64,000 bases of DNA from Phytophthora hibernalis (taxonomy: Eukaryota > Oomycota > Peronosporomycetes > Peronosporales > Peronosporaceae). The notes under the pieces are model-generated. The model saw nothing but the letters and a program-made list of their open reading frames with translations, ran no database searches and had not been told where the DNA came from. The position numbers were made by a program, and so were the translations under genes. Shown here piece by piece: positions 1 to 12,104 of the stretch (position 1 is the stretch's first letter; every line of letters starts with the position of its first letter). Location of the stretch: contig JAAKBF010000046.1 of assembly GCA_012656075.1 (NCBI GenBank), positions 1-64,000 on the forward strand, read 5' to 3'.

Positions 1-1285
1 CCCTTGTTGCAGATCCGAAGATCAAGACTTGAACGATTATGTCAGTCAAAACAGCCATCCCAAATAGAGAGATATTACTGGTGGAAGATTTATGAGGTAA
101 GATCTGCCAGATTAGATATAACTTGAGATTTGTATTCATAAATTTCCAAAAACAATAATTGTACTTGATTGGCCAAAAAAATGCTGTGAAACAGATAGTA
201 CACGGAGTCAGATTTATGTTCACAAGAGTCATCGTCTACGACACACTGGCAGTGGTTTTTCGGCAGTTGCATTCTGTCCGTCGGTGTAACCCATTCATTT
301 TCGATGGTGCGATGCGATTCGCATTGCGAGCATTATCCTCCGTTGTTAATCGAATATTCAGAAATGACCAGCACGCATGGTTGTACATGTACCCCGCTGC
401 CACGTCCTTCGGCACTCCGATTCGGAGTCCGAAGGGCCTAAACTGACGATGAAGGATAATCCCAACGCCCAAGTTCGTTGATGTTAGGGCGCATCCAAAA
501 AAGCATCTCGATGAAGGGCCTTCGTCGAAGGCAGAGGATATCCCACAGTCGCAGACAGGTTCTCATATGATACAAAGACTTACTACGTAGTAGTACAGTA
601 TAAAGCTTTCGTTGACTCGAGCAAATCTGAGGATCCTCTTCAGCATTTGGTTTACCCGGTACGTAACGTGAAGCAAAGTTACGTTCCGCAAAGCATTTGC
701 AGGCTGCAAATTGCAGCGCTCCTGCGAGAAAACGGTTCTGAACTCGGGGCGAGGTGTCCATACCGGCTCAAATATGTATACTATTTGTGAGTATCAATAG
801 TACTATTAAGGTCAATAATATCAATATTATGTTAAAATCCAAATAGTACCAAAATATTTGGATATCATCGAGGATTTTCCTAAATATCAGATAATTAAAT
901 TGGTATTCGTGCGAGTCGAGAAACTATGAGTAATGGCGAGCTACAGGCAGCCTCTCATGGAGGTAGTTGAGGTAACAACTGTGCTGCTCAACGACGGCGA
1001 CGTCAGGTACATGAAGCCGTGAGCATGTGGGGTTGCCCCAGTGGAGCGACCTACTCGCTATTTTTCCTACTTTGCATAATGACCAACCTCACCCTGTGTG
1101 GACCGCACTGTGATATTTCACGCTGTGGATATGGCGCGAAGCCTAGAGCCCACCGGACAAACCAGGGCGTTAACAGCGCGCTGTTCCTAGTTGACAAAAT
1201 ATCAAATATTATCTGAACAGAATATTAGTTGCAAATATCTGTATCGAATATTAAAATATCGATGAAAACGCAAGTGTACTCATTC
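1..1285. other. AT-rich intergenic sequence, no supported gene
   Basis: I see no convincing gene here. Open frames between about 160 and 760 overlap on both strands and show no domain I recognise. The stretch 780-920 is very AT-rich. Short coding-like traces around 240-470 could be an old transposon remnant, but I cannot assign a family. Confidence 0.5.
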
Positions 1286-1287
1286 TT

Positions 1288-1384
1288 TACACTGGGAGGA
1301 CAGCTTTAGCTCCTAACCAATTTTATACTGGGAGGACAGCTTTAGCTGGCTGAACAGCCTAAACAATTTTATACTGGGAGATAG
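1288..1384. repeat. Short tandem repeat with TACTGGGAGGACAGCTTTAG units
   Basis: The unit 'actgggaggacagctttagct' begins at about 1291 and 1327, and a truncated third copy ('actgggag') begins at 1371. The spacing is 36-44 bp. The second and third copies are each preceded by 'aattttat'. No coding role is visible. Confidence 0.7.
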
Positions 1385-1527
1385 GTAGCGAAGCTAGCTA
1401 TTGGGAAGCCCAACGAGGATTATTTGACGTCAACTGGGTCAACGTTCGTGCAACATGAGGGTGTGGTCAACATTATTTGTGTGGTCAACAATAATTTGAT
1501 GAGTCTATACCGGTACATTCTATGTTA

Positions 1528-2200
1528 GACGGTCGGGACGGCAAACGTTCAACAAGAGAGACGGGAACGTTCTGTACATACGCATTACCGTACAGTATAC
1601 ACGTACTGTAGGCCATGTAGGACCGCAACGTTCAACATGAGAGATGGCCGTGACGGGAACGTTCAACATTAGAGACGGGAATGTTCTGTACATGTGCATT
1701 ACCGTACAGTATAGGCCGAAACGTTCAATAGGGCCGTAACATTCAACATGAGAGACGGCCGGGACGGCAACGTTCAACATGAGAGACGGGAACGGTGTGT
1801 ACATGTACATTACCGTACCATATAGGGCCGCAATGTCCAATAGGACCGCAACGTTCAACATGAGAGACGACCGGGACGGCAACGTTCAACATGAGAGACT
1901 GGAACGTAGCGTATCTGTATATTACCGTACCGTATAGGGCTGCAACGTTCAACATGAGAGGACGGCAACGTTCAACATGGGAACGTTCTAGTGTGCGTCC
2001 ACAGATTCGTAGATCTAAAAGTTGGGTATATGTAGGGGTGACAACGTTCAATATGAGATAGCGCGCGCACGAGGGCCGAATGGGTTCTTTAAGAAACGGC
2101 AACGCTTTCAGGATATTACCATCTACGACAGCGGTCAAGTTCAAGATGAGAGAGGCGACGTTCAACATGGGATAGTGCACCCAAGTTATGTGTCTCCAAC
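1528..2200. repeat. Minisatellite built on 'aacgttcaacatgagagacgg'
   Basis: The core 'acgttcaacatgagagac' and close variants recur more than ten times. They are interleaved with a second motif, 'ttaccgtaccgtatagg' (variants near 1586, 1711, 1812 and 1921), which gives a higher-order period of roughly 100-125 bp. Several copies carry one or two substitutions. The 'atgagagacg' word also underlies the repeats at 12.1-13.9 kb and 26.0-26.4 kb. Long minus-strand open frames here (about 1520-2489) are a by-product of the repeat and are not taken as genes. Confidence 0.8.
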
Positions 2201-2690
2201 CAAGAAAATCAAGTTGTCTATCAAGACTCGTGATGCGACCAACGTTGACAAGCCGGTTATTTCTACCGTTGAAGGTATGTATCGATTCGGTATCGTTTAA
2301 AAGATTCATTTGCCCCATGATGTCTAACGTTATTATAGGTTTCCAAGAATTTGTCCGGAAAACGGAGTGAAGTGGAACAATCTTCTCATGGTCAAGAACG
2401 ACCTGGTGCGCAATTCGATTTGCGTTCAGGGGCGAGTCATCTGGACGTCGTTTCACATGGGTGAAACGGGCCCTGTTGCCCGCATGCACATGATTGAACC
2501 CAACGCCCCAGAGTCGTTGTCGGAGATGTACACGGTAAATGTTTAGGAGGCGTATTCGTTAAATAAGCTTATTTGTTTTTATAACTAACGCACCTGTGAA
2601 TATGACCTTTATAGGCAACACGTGACAAATATGCTACTGAAAAATGGCAGTTGACAACCAACTGATCACCACGTCGGTTTATGGTGTAGA
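2190..2690 (+). pseudogene. Unrecognised gene remnant with two well-formed introns
   Basis: Two good small introns are visible. One runs 2275-2338 (GTATGT start, TCTAACG branch-like site, TTATAG end, 64 nt). The other runs 2535-2614 (GTAAAT start, AACTAACG branch-like site, TTTATAG end, 80 nt). The middle exon reads well in one frame, with 'ENGVKWNNLLMVKNDLVRNS' and then 'HMGETGPVARMHMIEPN'. That frame does not match the phase leaving the first exon ('TNVDKPVISTVE'), so one indel is implied. I do not recognise the family. The 5' part runs into the minisatellite, and the 3' exon has no clear end. It could be a captured host fragment or the edge of the neighbouring Helitron-like element. Confidence 0.45.
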
Positions 2691-3179
2691 TGAGCAGGCG
2701 GTCGGCCTTCCTGCCGACGGGCAGGTTGTAACGGTTGTCCGACGACGAAGCTGGGGTTGTTCATGAACACCGTGTGCCAGTTGACTGCTAAGCTGCACGA
2801 TATTAGCGTCTCTGACATCTAATTGAAGTCTTGTTGTGGAGGGTCGAGTTTGGTGATAACAGAAGCAGTGAAGTGTAGATAAACCATTTAAGTAGGCCCT
2901 GATATATGTATGTGTTAGCGTTTTCATTAGTACGAAGACGCATTCGAAGGGTACACGAAACTCAAGGTTTCTAATGGAACAACGTTTCTGTAGAATATTT
3001 CGTCCGATACAAATGTAGCAAATGTATCCCTGTCCCATTATATGGGACAGGGCTGACAACCATTGCAACTAAGGACGCCGATTCACCCATTACATCATTC
3101 AGAAGCAAGGCAAATAATCATGGAAGGTAGAAGTGGTTAGCATCTAATCTGTGCTCAGTGTGGCTCTTTCACTAATGCA

Positions 3180-3385
3180 GTGATCATTTTGTTTGTACTG
3201 AAGATAGCATTCGTCAGACACGTCTTCAACGCCGCCGTGACCTCCGAAGGTACCGCGAAGATAAACACAGCGATACAGAGAAGAAAGCTCGAAATGAGCA
3301 GAAAACACGTGCGCGTCGTGCTGAAAGAGAAGCGAAACGAGCTTGCACAGGTAAAGGCGATGGCACCTGTCTTTATATTTGCATA
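3180..3385 (+). pseudogene. Basic N-terminal segment of a Helitron-like protein
   Basis: In the frame starting near 3215 the sequence is strongly Arg/Glu/Lys-rich ('RRRDLRRYREDKHSDTEKK', then 'NEQKTRARRAEREAKRACTG'). This low-complexity basic start is typical of oomycete Helitron-like proteins; the Helitron at 15.46 kb has a similar one. It lies upstream of, and on the same strand as, the helicase at 6.7-8.3 kb. The frame is broken soon afterwards, so this is a remnant. Confidence 0.5.
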
Positions 3386-3739
3386 AATTTGTTTTAACGT
3401 TATCGTCGATCATAGATCCTACAGTTCTAGGTTCGGACGCAAGTCCGCTTGCAGAAAGCGTGTTGAACGCACTATGTGTGAGTGGGACTGAGGTCGGACT
3501 TATGGCAGATCGTCAAAACTTCACGAAAGACCCTAGACTGGCCTTGGCGTATTACCACTGCTGTTAGAATAACCCTGATGCTTTTGTTTTTAACGATGAG
3601 CATCTTCGAGGAAATGAAGAAGTTCAAAGGAGACTTTGCGCTGCATTGGACGAGCCTCCTGAATAGCAGAAATCTCACGGTGCCAAGAATCCTATCGACG
3701 GTATTGCCAAGAAAACGAAGTCATTCGTGCGTGTGCTTC

Positions 3740-6320
3740 ATGCTGTGAACTGATTCTCTCGAGTGAGCTGAAGTCAAGGAGCGTGACGTTGGAGAAACTT
3801 TCACCTTCATTTATCGTGACAGAGAAGGAATTCGAAGACCGATACGGTCATTTACCAGCAAACATGCTTGAGCAGTACATTCAGTTGTATCGTGGATTGA
3901 ATGGTCGTTGGTATTATCTCAACCCAGAGTTGGTTTCAGACAACAAAACATCGTGCTCTGTGGTAGATACTATCCAAATCCACGGTCATATCAATTTAGT
4001 ATTGCTCGAGGTCACGACTACGGACGTACAAGCAAGCTGCCACCGTTGAATCTGATTGCAACAAACTGTATATCGCAAGTTCGTTGCTTTGGAGTCGAAC
4101 TATCGCTTTCTCGGAAGCATTCCACTGGCCATGCTATATGTTTCCCATCTGATGGACCCCAATCATGCATGGAAGTGCTTCCTGAACTGACAGATCACTG
4201 TATACCACGCGTGACGTTTATCGGACCAGCAGAACAATGACGTATCAAGAAGGGATGCTATCGGAAGTTATATGAACTTCCGGTTAATCATGTGTTCTCG
4301 TGGCTAGCTGTTCTTAGTTGTACGCACAGTACGTTCCGCAATAACAACACAGTCGTTGACAATTCACCAGCTCGACGGCAGGAACTTCGACTATTAGAAG
4401 CCAGTATCGAAAAGAACGTCATTACGACGAATGTGAGGGCGGCAAAAGCATACGATGACGAAACTATCGGGGAACGCTTTGGTACGGACATTGAAATTGG
4501 TAACAGTACGGCGTCCATTCCAACATCAGACGATATTCTTAAGAGACAGTCTGCAGTCCTAAAGAATACTGTGCTGCACCATGACAAAACTAAACATGCG
4601 TTTGTTGATGCCATGGTGAATCTACTTGACGGCTCCAGTAAGGCCCCCACCGTTCACGTTAGCAGACAGTCAAATCTGATATCAGAATGGGACGAAAATG
4701 CTCAGATTTTCGCTGGAGCGTTCCCCACTATTTTTCTGACTGGTGGAGATATGCTACCGCATAGATCAGTGTCAAAAGACTTGCAGACCCACTGGATGCG
4801 ATACTATGACGGCCGTTTTGAATCCAGCTTGACGTTTGTTGCGACCATGCTCAATCAACTGCAACGACACGCAGCCATTCGAAAAGCTGCGCGAGCTGGA
4901 ACATCACACGCCAAGATGTTGGCCAAGTTTGGAGAGGTTGCGAGCACTCGAAACTTTAAACTGTGTCTTCTTCATTTGCGTGAAAACCCTGACTCGGTCG
5001 AAGCCAAACGATTCAACGCCGCGCTGCTTCGGATCCTTTCGCTAGTTGGTGGTAGTGTTCCATTGTCACCGTTTGAGCGATCGGCATCTCGGCCCAAAAT
5101 TGCTGCAATGGGGTATCGATACGGAATCCCCAACAGACGGTATGTTTGTCGAGACAAATATTGGTTTGGCAGCATTTACGGCATCGCACACGAACTCTAG
5201 TGTAATGAATGGCGAAGACGCGGGCACTGCTGTCGAAGAGTATCTGCTTTCTTACATGACGAAAGAAGGCGCAGAACTGAAAAACACAGCGGTAATGATG
5301 TGAACCGCTTTGGATCACATTAGCAAGTTTCCCAGTTCCGCCGTGGACAGCGGTACTCTATCACGAACAGCCAAATATTTGGCTACACGTACTGTAAATG
5401 CGTTTGTAGGCAGTCATGAATGGCCTCACGCGTTAATGGTGTACGCTTTGCTTGGGAATCGATCGTATTTTTCATCGGACAACTTTTGGTATGTCTATCC
5501 ACATTCTTTCGTGAAATTCGTTTGTCAAAATGAATATCAAGACGGGGCTGCTATAACCGAAGCAATTGTGGATGACACAGATTCAGCGGAGTACTCGAAC
5601 GAACTTCGAGATAGATCTGGCGATGAGGAGGATGAATGTGATGATCGTTTGATGTCAGATCAATTATCTCGACTTGGTGCTTTACTCAATACCGAAGATC
5701 ACATGGATGGCTCCCAAAATCATGAAATTGGTGGTGCCCGCGCATTTCGAGTTGATGGAAAAGTTGTTTTTGTATCGCAGGCACAATTTTATGCGTACAG
5801 AGGACCACACTTCCGAGCGTATTCTCCCGTGGAGTTTTCTTGCATCATTGACATCCAGTCCCGACGGGAATCAAATTTGAATCATCGAGGACCTGGTCGT
5901 CCTCGGCGCAAAGGATTTGATTTTGATGCAGAACACCCCTCTTTAGCTCTCATCAAGGCTTTATTCGAGCCAAATTTTACACACCAATGCTTGGTGGTGC
6001 TCCCCACCTACGGTGAGCGGAAAGAGCGGTGTGTCCGACAAAAAGATGATATCACTAGCTCGTTATCTAATTTGTTCTTTCACGCCATGGGATCTTCATA
6101 CCAAACAGCCTCTTTTCGAATTAAGTCACTTTGGCCTCACTAATCTTTGCCATGAATGGGATCGTCGTGATGCGTCTATGGTTGATAGGCAACGCTATCG
6201 AACCATTCGCAACACCGGCCGCGAAAAAGTGTGTCCTAATGGAGAAATCGAGATGCAGCTATTTGAAAGACATGCCGATGCATTCGGTAAATACCACCAA
6301 CACGCATCAAATACAAAATG
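3740..6320 (+). pseudogene. Helitron-like element, Rep-side/central region (decayed)
   Basis: This is a series of plus-strand open frames separated by single stops or frameshifts. At 3783-4240 the sequence contains 'FEDRYGHLPANMLEQYIQLY' and 'TSKLPPLNLIATNCIS', followed by 'CMEVLPELTDHCIPRVTFIG'. This resembles the N-terminal region found before the Pif1 helicase in the Helitron2/Helentron-like proteins of oomycetes (DUF6570-type; I infer this from memory of the family). The longest intact stretches are 4292-5200 (302 codons) and 5310-6143 (277 codons). The second contains 'VMVYALLGNRSYFSSDNFWY', which resembles the segment before the helicase in these elements. I could not place a clear HUH motif. 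The whole region shares strand and spacing with the helicase downstream. Confidence 0.55.
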
Positions 6321-6706
6321 ACGAGCACGATGATGTTGATGATCCAGAAGCCTCTGGTGCGCTCCCAACAGGTGACGAATTCTATTGGCTAACAGTCGCT
6401 GCTGCCGTTGGGAACCCATCGGTTCGCGCAAGTGTAATTGCTGCACAAGATACCTTTCGATCAATTTTGATGTCCCCAGAATCGCAACATGGTGCTGAAG
6501 TAGAGACAACCACTCATAACTACGCATTCATTCCATCACAAGAAATGGAAAAATCTTTTGCAGCAATAGCTGAAGCTATTCACAAGATGCAAGCCAATGT
6601 GAAACGATCATCCAAAAATTCAAGTGCCGAAACCAAGACTGCCAATGATCCTCTTGCTGGCCCAGCAATTAAACCAACTGCAAAATTAAGGTTGTCCGAA
6701 GGCTAA
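6320..6706 (+). pseudogene. Linker between the central region and the Pif1 helicase, Helitron-like element
   Basis: An open plus-strand frame reads 'GDEFYWLTVAAAVGNPSVRA' and then a Lys/Ser-rich stretch, and stops just before the helicase P-loop segment. No catalytic motif is visible. It is assigned to the same element by strand and position alone. Confidence 0.4.
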
Positions 6707-6727
6707 CAAACGCTGATAAATTAGATT

Positions 6728-8302
6728 TTGTCCAAGGTCGATTCTGGCATGCAAAGCCTTAGTATTCTTCACGGCGGAGCTGGAACTGGAAAATCGTTTT
6801 TGATTCGGGAGCTGGCTGAACAAATGAACAACCGTGGCCTCAAAGTGGTAAACACATGCCCTACCGGAGCTGGAGCATGCCAACTCACATCAGGCCAAAC
6901 ATTCCATTCTGCCTTTAAGACGCGATCAGGATCACATCTCTCGTAAAATGGATTGGAAACAATGCGGGAGCAATTTTGACAATACCGTTGGACTCGTGGT
7001 TGTAGATGAAATTTCGATGTTCAGCAGTGAATTTCTCGTTCTTCTTGACGGTCGGCTTCGAGCGCTGTATGATCCTAATCAAATGTTCGGCGGTATTTCA
7101 GTTTGCTTGGTACGTGATTTGATTTTTTACCTGCTAGTTATCCAGACCAACTTTTGTTTTTATAACCAAAAGGTCGGCGACTTTTGCAGTTGAATGTCTT
7201 GATGGGAACACCGATCTGTAAAGCAATGTATACAAGTAGCGACGATGAAATTCTCATCCAAGCTCGCGTTTTATTCAGCTGCTTCCGAGTTTTCTTCTTG
7301 GAACAACAACAACGCGCTGAATCTTGCCAACGCCAACAAGAAAACTTGTCTGACTGCCAAAAACTACCCCTGCACTACCCCCAAAACCAACGCTGGACGA
7401 AGACAGATCTACGTGATTTCAAACCCCTCACTGATACGGTGATACAATCGCTGACAACTCCTCTAACAAACGCTGATGTGCAACAAGACACGGCTTGGCT
7501 TGATGAAACAACAATTCTTGTAACAAGCAATACTGACAAAGCCGCCCTCACAGCTACAGCCGTCGAATTATTTGCGAAGAGAAATAACCTTGTTGCTTGC
7601 CGATGAAAAAACGTTTACGCGATGTTGACCTTCCGCAAGGTGTTGAAGACACTTTGTATGATGAACTCAATTATCCAGCGCTCTTTGCCTATTACGTCCC
7701 TGGTGGGCGAGCTCAGATTCTTGATAATGCAAACGGAAACGTGATCTGGGGTGTTGCCAACGGCACTCCTTGTAGGATGCATTCTCTCGCATGGAATGAC
7801 AACTCTCGTGCTGAAGCCGTCAACCAAATGGTAACCGAGGCAAGAATTAAGTACGTATCAGTCGTCGATATTCCTTATCCTCCTGACTATATCAACGTTC
7901 AACTTGTTGATAGGAGCGGTAATGAAATTATTGCTCACGAGTGGCCACCGGAAATTAACCTCGAGACAGAATGGATTCTCGATGACAATGGAAACCCCCT
8001 CTACAAAAAGCATCATCATACCCATCGGCATAAGGAAGTCCCAAAATGACAACGCTGTGACGCTCGCTCGAGAATTTCTACCGGTTCAAAAGAAGATCAA
8101 TTATTGCCAACATGCTGTTGACCTTGCCTTTGTGATGACCGTCTGGAAGGCCCAAGGCGCTACCCTGAAACGAGTACTCCTTCTACTTGAAGGATGCCCG
8201 GGTGCATCTGACTGGAAGTTTGAGCATATTTACGTTGGATTATCGCGTGTCCCTGAAGCTTCAAAGCTCAAGTGTTTGCCTTATTCAGGACGGAGAAGCT
8301 AG
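6728..8302 (+). pseudogene. Pif1-like helicase of a Helitron-like element (frameshifted)
   Basis: This encodes a superfamily 1 helicase of the Pif1/RRM3 type, the DNA-unwinding module of Helitrons. Walker A is 'ILHGGAGTGKSFLI' near 6768-6810. Walker B is 'GLVVVDEISMFSSEFLVLLD' near 6990-7050. Motif III ('CLVGDFC') appears only if a 63-nt intron at 7110-7172 (GTACGT...AAAAG) is removed. The C-terminal motifs 'AFVMTVWKAQGATLKRV' and 'FEHIYVGLSRVPEASKL' lie near 8125-8265. Stops and frame changes near 6945, 7192, 7605 and 8048 show it is not functional as it stands. The intron inside a helicase motif suggests the ancestral copy was spliced. Confidence 0.75.
7110..7172 (+). other. Probable spliceosomal intron inside Pif1 motif III
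   Basis: The sequence runs GTACGT...ACCAAAAG and is 63 nt long. Removing it joins codons ending 'VCL' to 'VGDFC' in phase 0, which restores the GDF core of Pif1 motif III. Without splicing the reading frame stops at 7192. A frameshift still follows just after GDFC. Confidence 0.6.
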
Positions 8303-9520
8303 CCAAGCTTCGGCCTAGTATTTATACAACAAAGTGGAGAATGGATATTCAGTCAGACGGTTTAATATGCGAATGTCGCCTGAGTCCATATGTCACCGAT
8401 TGTGACTACGGTCACACAAAATATTATGTGTATCTTGTGGATGGTGGTGTTCCGAATGTTGTTGGGTGAAGAAGCCTTGTTTGAGCGCGATAGTGCGCTA
8501 TCTTCGTTAAACGAGTCACGCTATCTTCGTTAAATGAGTCACGCAGTCGCTTTGGCCCACGAAGGTGAGCGAGTAGGTAAGATGTAGGTTTGGAAGGGCG
8601 TCAAGATTACGATTCTCAGGACATGCTGCGCAAGCTATATTTGCGCATTCCCCATTACCTGCTCGGGTTGTAAACGGGAAGTTGTACATGGTGCGGCTAG
8701 GCTTCTCGGATGTGTTTGCAAACGCGCTTTCTTTGTGATTGGTCAGCACTATAATTGCGTAATAATTTGAAATATTATTATATCTATTAATATATGAGAC
8801 TGCGTGAAACAAAAGAATGCTAGTTAACCATTTATTGAAGTTGGATTGTCATACATCGTTGGTTGAAAAGAGGGACATTCCCTCTAATCAATGAGCCGTC
8901 GTGCAACTTTTTCATTCAGCCGTTCTCGGGCAATGTCGGTTTAAAAGTGTCTCTGATTCGAGAAGGCAAACGCGATTTTCTTTGATTGGCCCGCCTAAGG
9001 TGAAATTTCGCGGCGCGTCGTTTAAGCCTAGTCCTAAGCCTAAATTCGAGGTATATCCCTATCAAAAACAACCTTTACTCAGGCAAAATTCAAAAATTTA
9101 TGTATACGTGCGTTTGTAGAGATTCTGGAAATGGATCGATCTTGTACGCTTCCCCATAAATAAATCAAAATGATGCTAATATCCAACGCAGTGAATCAAA
9201 ATTAGAGATTGTCGAAATCCCCCTTCCTGACAAATTTAGGATAAGTACGATTTTCATTGGCCAATCCTCGCAGTCTATTATCTTAAAAACAGTAAAATGT
9301 TAACTAGCATCGTTTTGTTTGGCGCCGTCTCATATTGAAATATTAGATATCAGTTTCGGGGCGATTGTTGGATACTGGTTGTGGGATAGCTTCTAGCCCA
9401 TATCCCACAAACTACAACCAGCAAGCTTTTCTTTCGATGGACGATGTTTGTTGGATCATGCAAGTGACTGTTCGCAACAGCTCTGTAAGGGCTCAGTGTT
9501 CGAGTTAGCGCCTCGAAGCG
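8303..9520. other. Gene-free stretch between transposons, with a 24-bp tandem duplication
   Basis: I see no supported coding sequence. The word 'gctatcttcgttaaaygagt' occurs twice in tandem at about 8498-8545. The rest is AT-rich (for example 8760-8800 and 9040-9310). Parts may be the 3' flank of the Helitron-like element, but no terminal hairpin with a CTRR end could be fixed. Confidence 0.5.
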
Positions 9521-10645
9521 ATGGAAAGATCCAGTGTTGCTGCTGCCACTGGTCTCCTGCTGCTCGACGATACTGAGGAAGCTCTTCTGTTGAGGCAGAG
9601 TGTAGACGACGTCGAGCGGCCGCTTATTCCAGATGTGCGCTTCAACTTTGGCACATATCCCGATGCCAATGCACGCGAGGACTTTCGCTTCACTTGATCA
9701 GAGCTTCAGCGACTGGCCGGTGCAACTAACATGCCGCACGTGTTCGTCAGCGGTGCAGGGGCCGCCTCTTAGGCGTTGAATCACTGGCTATGCTGTGTTA
9801 TCGTCTTTCATACCCTGGGAAGCTCTCTCGAATTCGGAAGCAATTTGGGCGCTCAGAACGGTGTGCAGCCGCATCATTACGGACACATGTGAGTACTTAT
9901 ATAGTAGGAGTCACACATGGACCAACTAATGCGGCTAACGATGCTCGTTTAGATTGCTTCCTCGACAATGAATGGAAATACATACTCTTCTTTCATGATC
10001 ATGTGTATGCTGAGCGGCACGCTCTGTATGTACAAGCTGTCACTGACAAAACGGGGGTCGTTGTCACCAAAATCTCCATGTTCATCGATGGGACGAAGAG
10101 ATTCATTTGCCGTCCGGGGAAACGCAAAAATCGACTCTAAGCTCTTCAGGAACACTCAACTGCATCCCGGTAGGCGGCAAGGAAAACCTGCAGAAAGTCT
10201 GCTGCAGCGGTCATAAAAGACGACACTGCTTGAATTACCAGGGGTGTGCACTCCGGATGGCCAGCTAAGACTGCAGAATCTGCATACAGTTTCGTTATCA
10301 TTAATATTGGTGCTGTGGCGCTGGCACGACTATGCATTTCCTTCTGTGGACCTATTGAAGGGCGGCTTCATGACTCTACCATGCTCCGCGAGAGTATGCT
10401 TCTTCCGTATATCTCGCGCTGCCGCTTGATCAAAGTCTTAGGCGTGGTGATATTTGGGGCTCCCGCGTACGGGATTAACGACCTGCTGTGCAGTCCATTT
10501 CGAAAGGCGTATGTGAATAGTGCGGAAAAGCGCTTCAACGTCATCATGTGCAAGTCGCGAGTATCGATCGAAAGGTTATTCGGTATCATCAAGTAGAAGT
10601 GGGCATTTCACCCTGCTATACTTAATAGAAAGTGCGTCCACGGGT
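9521..10645 (+). pseudogene. PIF/Harbinger transposase (DDE_Tnp_4 type), decayed
   Basis: Harbinger transposases are DDE nucleases that usually work with a MYB-like partner. From an ATG at 9521 the frame reads 'MERSSVAAATGLLLLDDTEE' and then 'DVRFNFGTYPDANAREDF', and is soon broken by TGA. After frame changes the family pattern continues: 'KYILFFHDHVYAERHALYVQ'; the first catalytic-Asp region 'ISMFIDGTKRFICRP' near 10075-10120; the 'GPIEGRLHDSTMLRESMLLP' block (second Asp) near 10350-10415; and 'YVNSAEKRFNVIMCKSR', then 'VSIERLFGIIK' (Glu region) near 10510-10600. At least four stops or frameshifts make it non-coding now. I saw no partner MYB gene and no clear TIRs. Confidence 0.75.
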
Positions 10646-10821
10646 GGTATTAAGCAACGGACAGAATGCAACTGCCGCCAAGCTAACTGCCACCCCTCTG
10701 ATTCGGAACATAGATACTGCGTATTGTCCCTAAATCCGCCAATCATTTTTTGCTTTTTACGTTTTTTCTACCAATCATCACACAGGCTCCGAAATCAATT
10801 CAGTGGCTATCAGTCGGTAAA

Positions 10822-12085
10822 ATGGAGGCAGCCAGCAGCATCGAAGAGCCCCCAGATGAAGCCAGCGCCTCGGTAGTGAGCCTGCAGGCAATAAGTGCGC
10901 AGATTAGTACAGGCAAACAACATCGCAAGCACTACAGCATGAAGAAGAAGAGAGCGGTGCTTCGCGCGACGGAGGGCATGAGTGAGTGAGAGGCGCGACC
11001 AGGACGCAAGGAATCCACCGATGGACGCTCAACGATTGGCGCAAGTCTGCCGACGACATATTCGGCTACAAAGGAGCGAGAAAACGCTGTCCCGCACCCC
11101 TGGACGGCGTGAGCTTGTTCCCTTTGGAATCGAGTTGATAGCATTTATGAAGGACACCCGCCGTGACAGCGAGGTGCTCACAGCCAAAACCATGGCGAGC
11201 TTCGTACGCGACGTGTATCCAGATTGGCTTGAAAGCTACATTCAGGGGAAGAAGGATACAGCGACAGCGTACGAGTCGCTGCTTCGGCTACTTCGTCGCC
11301 TCGCTTATCGACATGGCTTCGTTTAGCGTACGCCCAGTGGACGCAAGGTAAACTGCTCTTCAATTGTAGGCTTTGACGCTGTAGTGTCGTATTGAGCAAA
11401 TAAATGTATTAATGGTACACTGTACAGGAGAAGCTGTTGGACCTTATTGTCGTTCGAGATGAGTTCGCTCAGTCATTTAAGAAGACATACAGTGGATTCG
11501 ACGCCAGTGAGGTGTACAATACCGACGAGACAGGCATTTACTATGACACTCCACCGTCTACCATGCTATCAGAGAGAGGCAAGTCCGCATCTATTACAGC
11601 GGAGCAGAAGCATTCGGCGCGGCTGACCGCCGTCTGTACAATTTGTGCCGACGGTAGGAAGTTGCCTCTCCTCTTTATCGTTCGTGGCGAACCGGGAGGT
11701 ACAATCGAGCAGAGCGAGCTCCAAACCTACCCAAAAGGTATGTATTCATACATGGCTATATTTTCATGATTGATATTCTAACTGTGCTCTTAAATACTGT
11801 GATACAGGGCACGTCTATACAGTGCAAAGAAGGCATGGATGGATTCGCGCGTGTGGTTGTTTTACCTGCGCTCCTTACTGTATTCGCACATATCTGGCCC
11901 CTCGCTTCCGCTAGCTGACAACCTCGACTGTCATGTGTCTGAGGAGTCAGAGGACGTTCTAGCAGACGAGATGCTAACCATCCTCCAGCCACTACCCAAA
12001 ATTCGACCTCTGTATGCCAGCCTTTGATGTTGGCGTGGTGGGGCCGTTGAAATCAAGCTGAAGGCGCTTTGGATGCTAGAACGAC
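10822..12085 (+). pseudogene. pogo-like DDE transposase with two introns, frameshifted
   Basis: The N-terminus 'HRKHYSMKKKRAVLRATEG' with 'GIHRWTLNDWRKSADDIFGY' looks like the helix-turn-helix DNA-binding end of a pogo/Tigger-type transposase. The catalytic part starts near 11437: 'YNTDETGIYYDTPPSTML' (first Asp), 'ICADGRKLPLLFIVRGEPG', then, past an intron, 'DSRVWLFYLRSLLYSHISG' and 'LPLADNLDCHVSEES' (second Asp), and 'STSVCQPLDVGVVGPLK' (third Asp). Introns fit at 11348-11428 (GTAAAC...ACAG) and about 11738-11807 (GTATGT...ATACAG). Two frame changes flank the HTH near 10980-11090, and another lies near 12000, so it is a pseudogene. It abuts the foldback repeat. Confidence 0.75.
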
Positions 12086-12104
12086 CACCACCACTGCGAG
12101 ATGG

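Noticed and set aside
1528..2200. Possible CRISPR-like repeat array
   Set aside because: The units are degenerate, spacers are repeats themselves, and the context is a eukaryotic genome. It is a minisatellite.
1520..2489. Two long minus-strand open frames
   Set aside because: They arise from the minisatellite unit lacking stops in those frames; the translated sequence is only the repeat ('SLMLNVAV') over and over.
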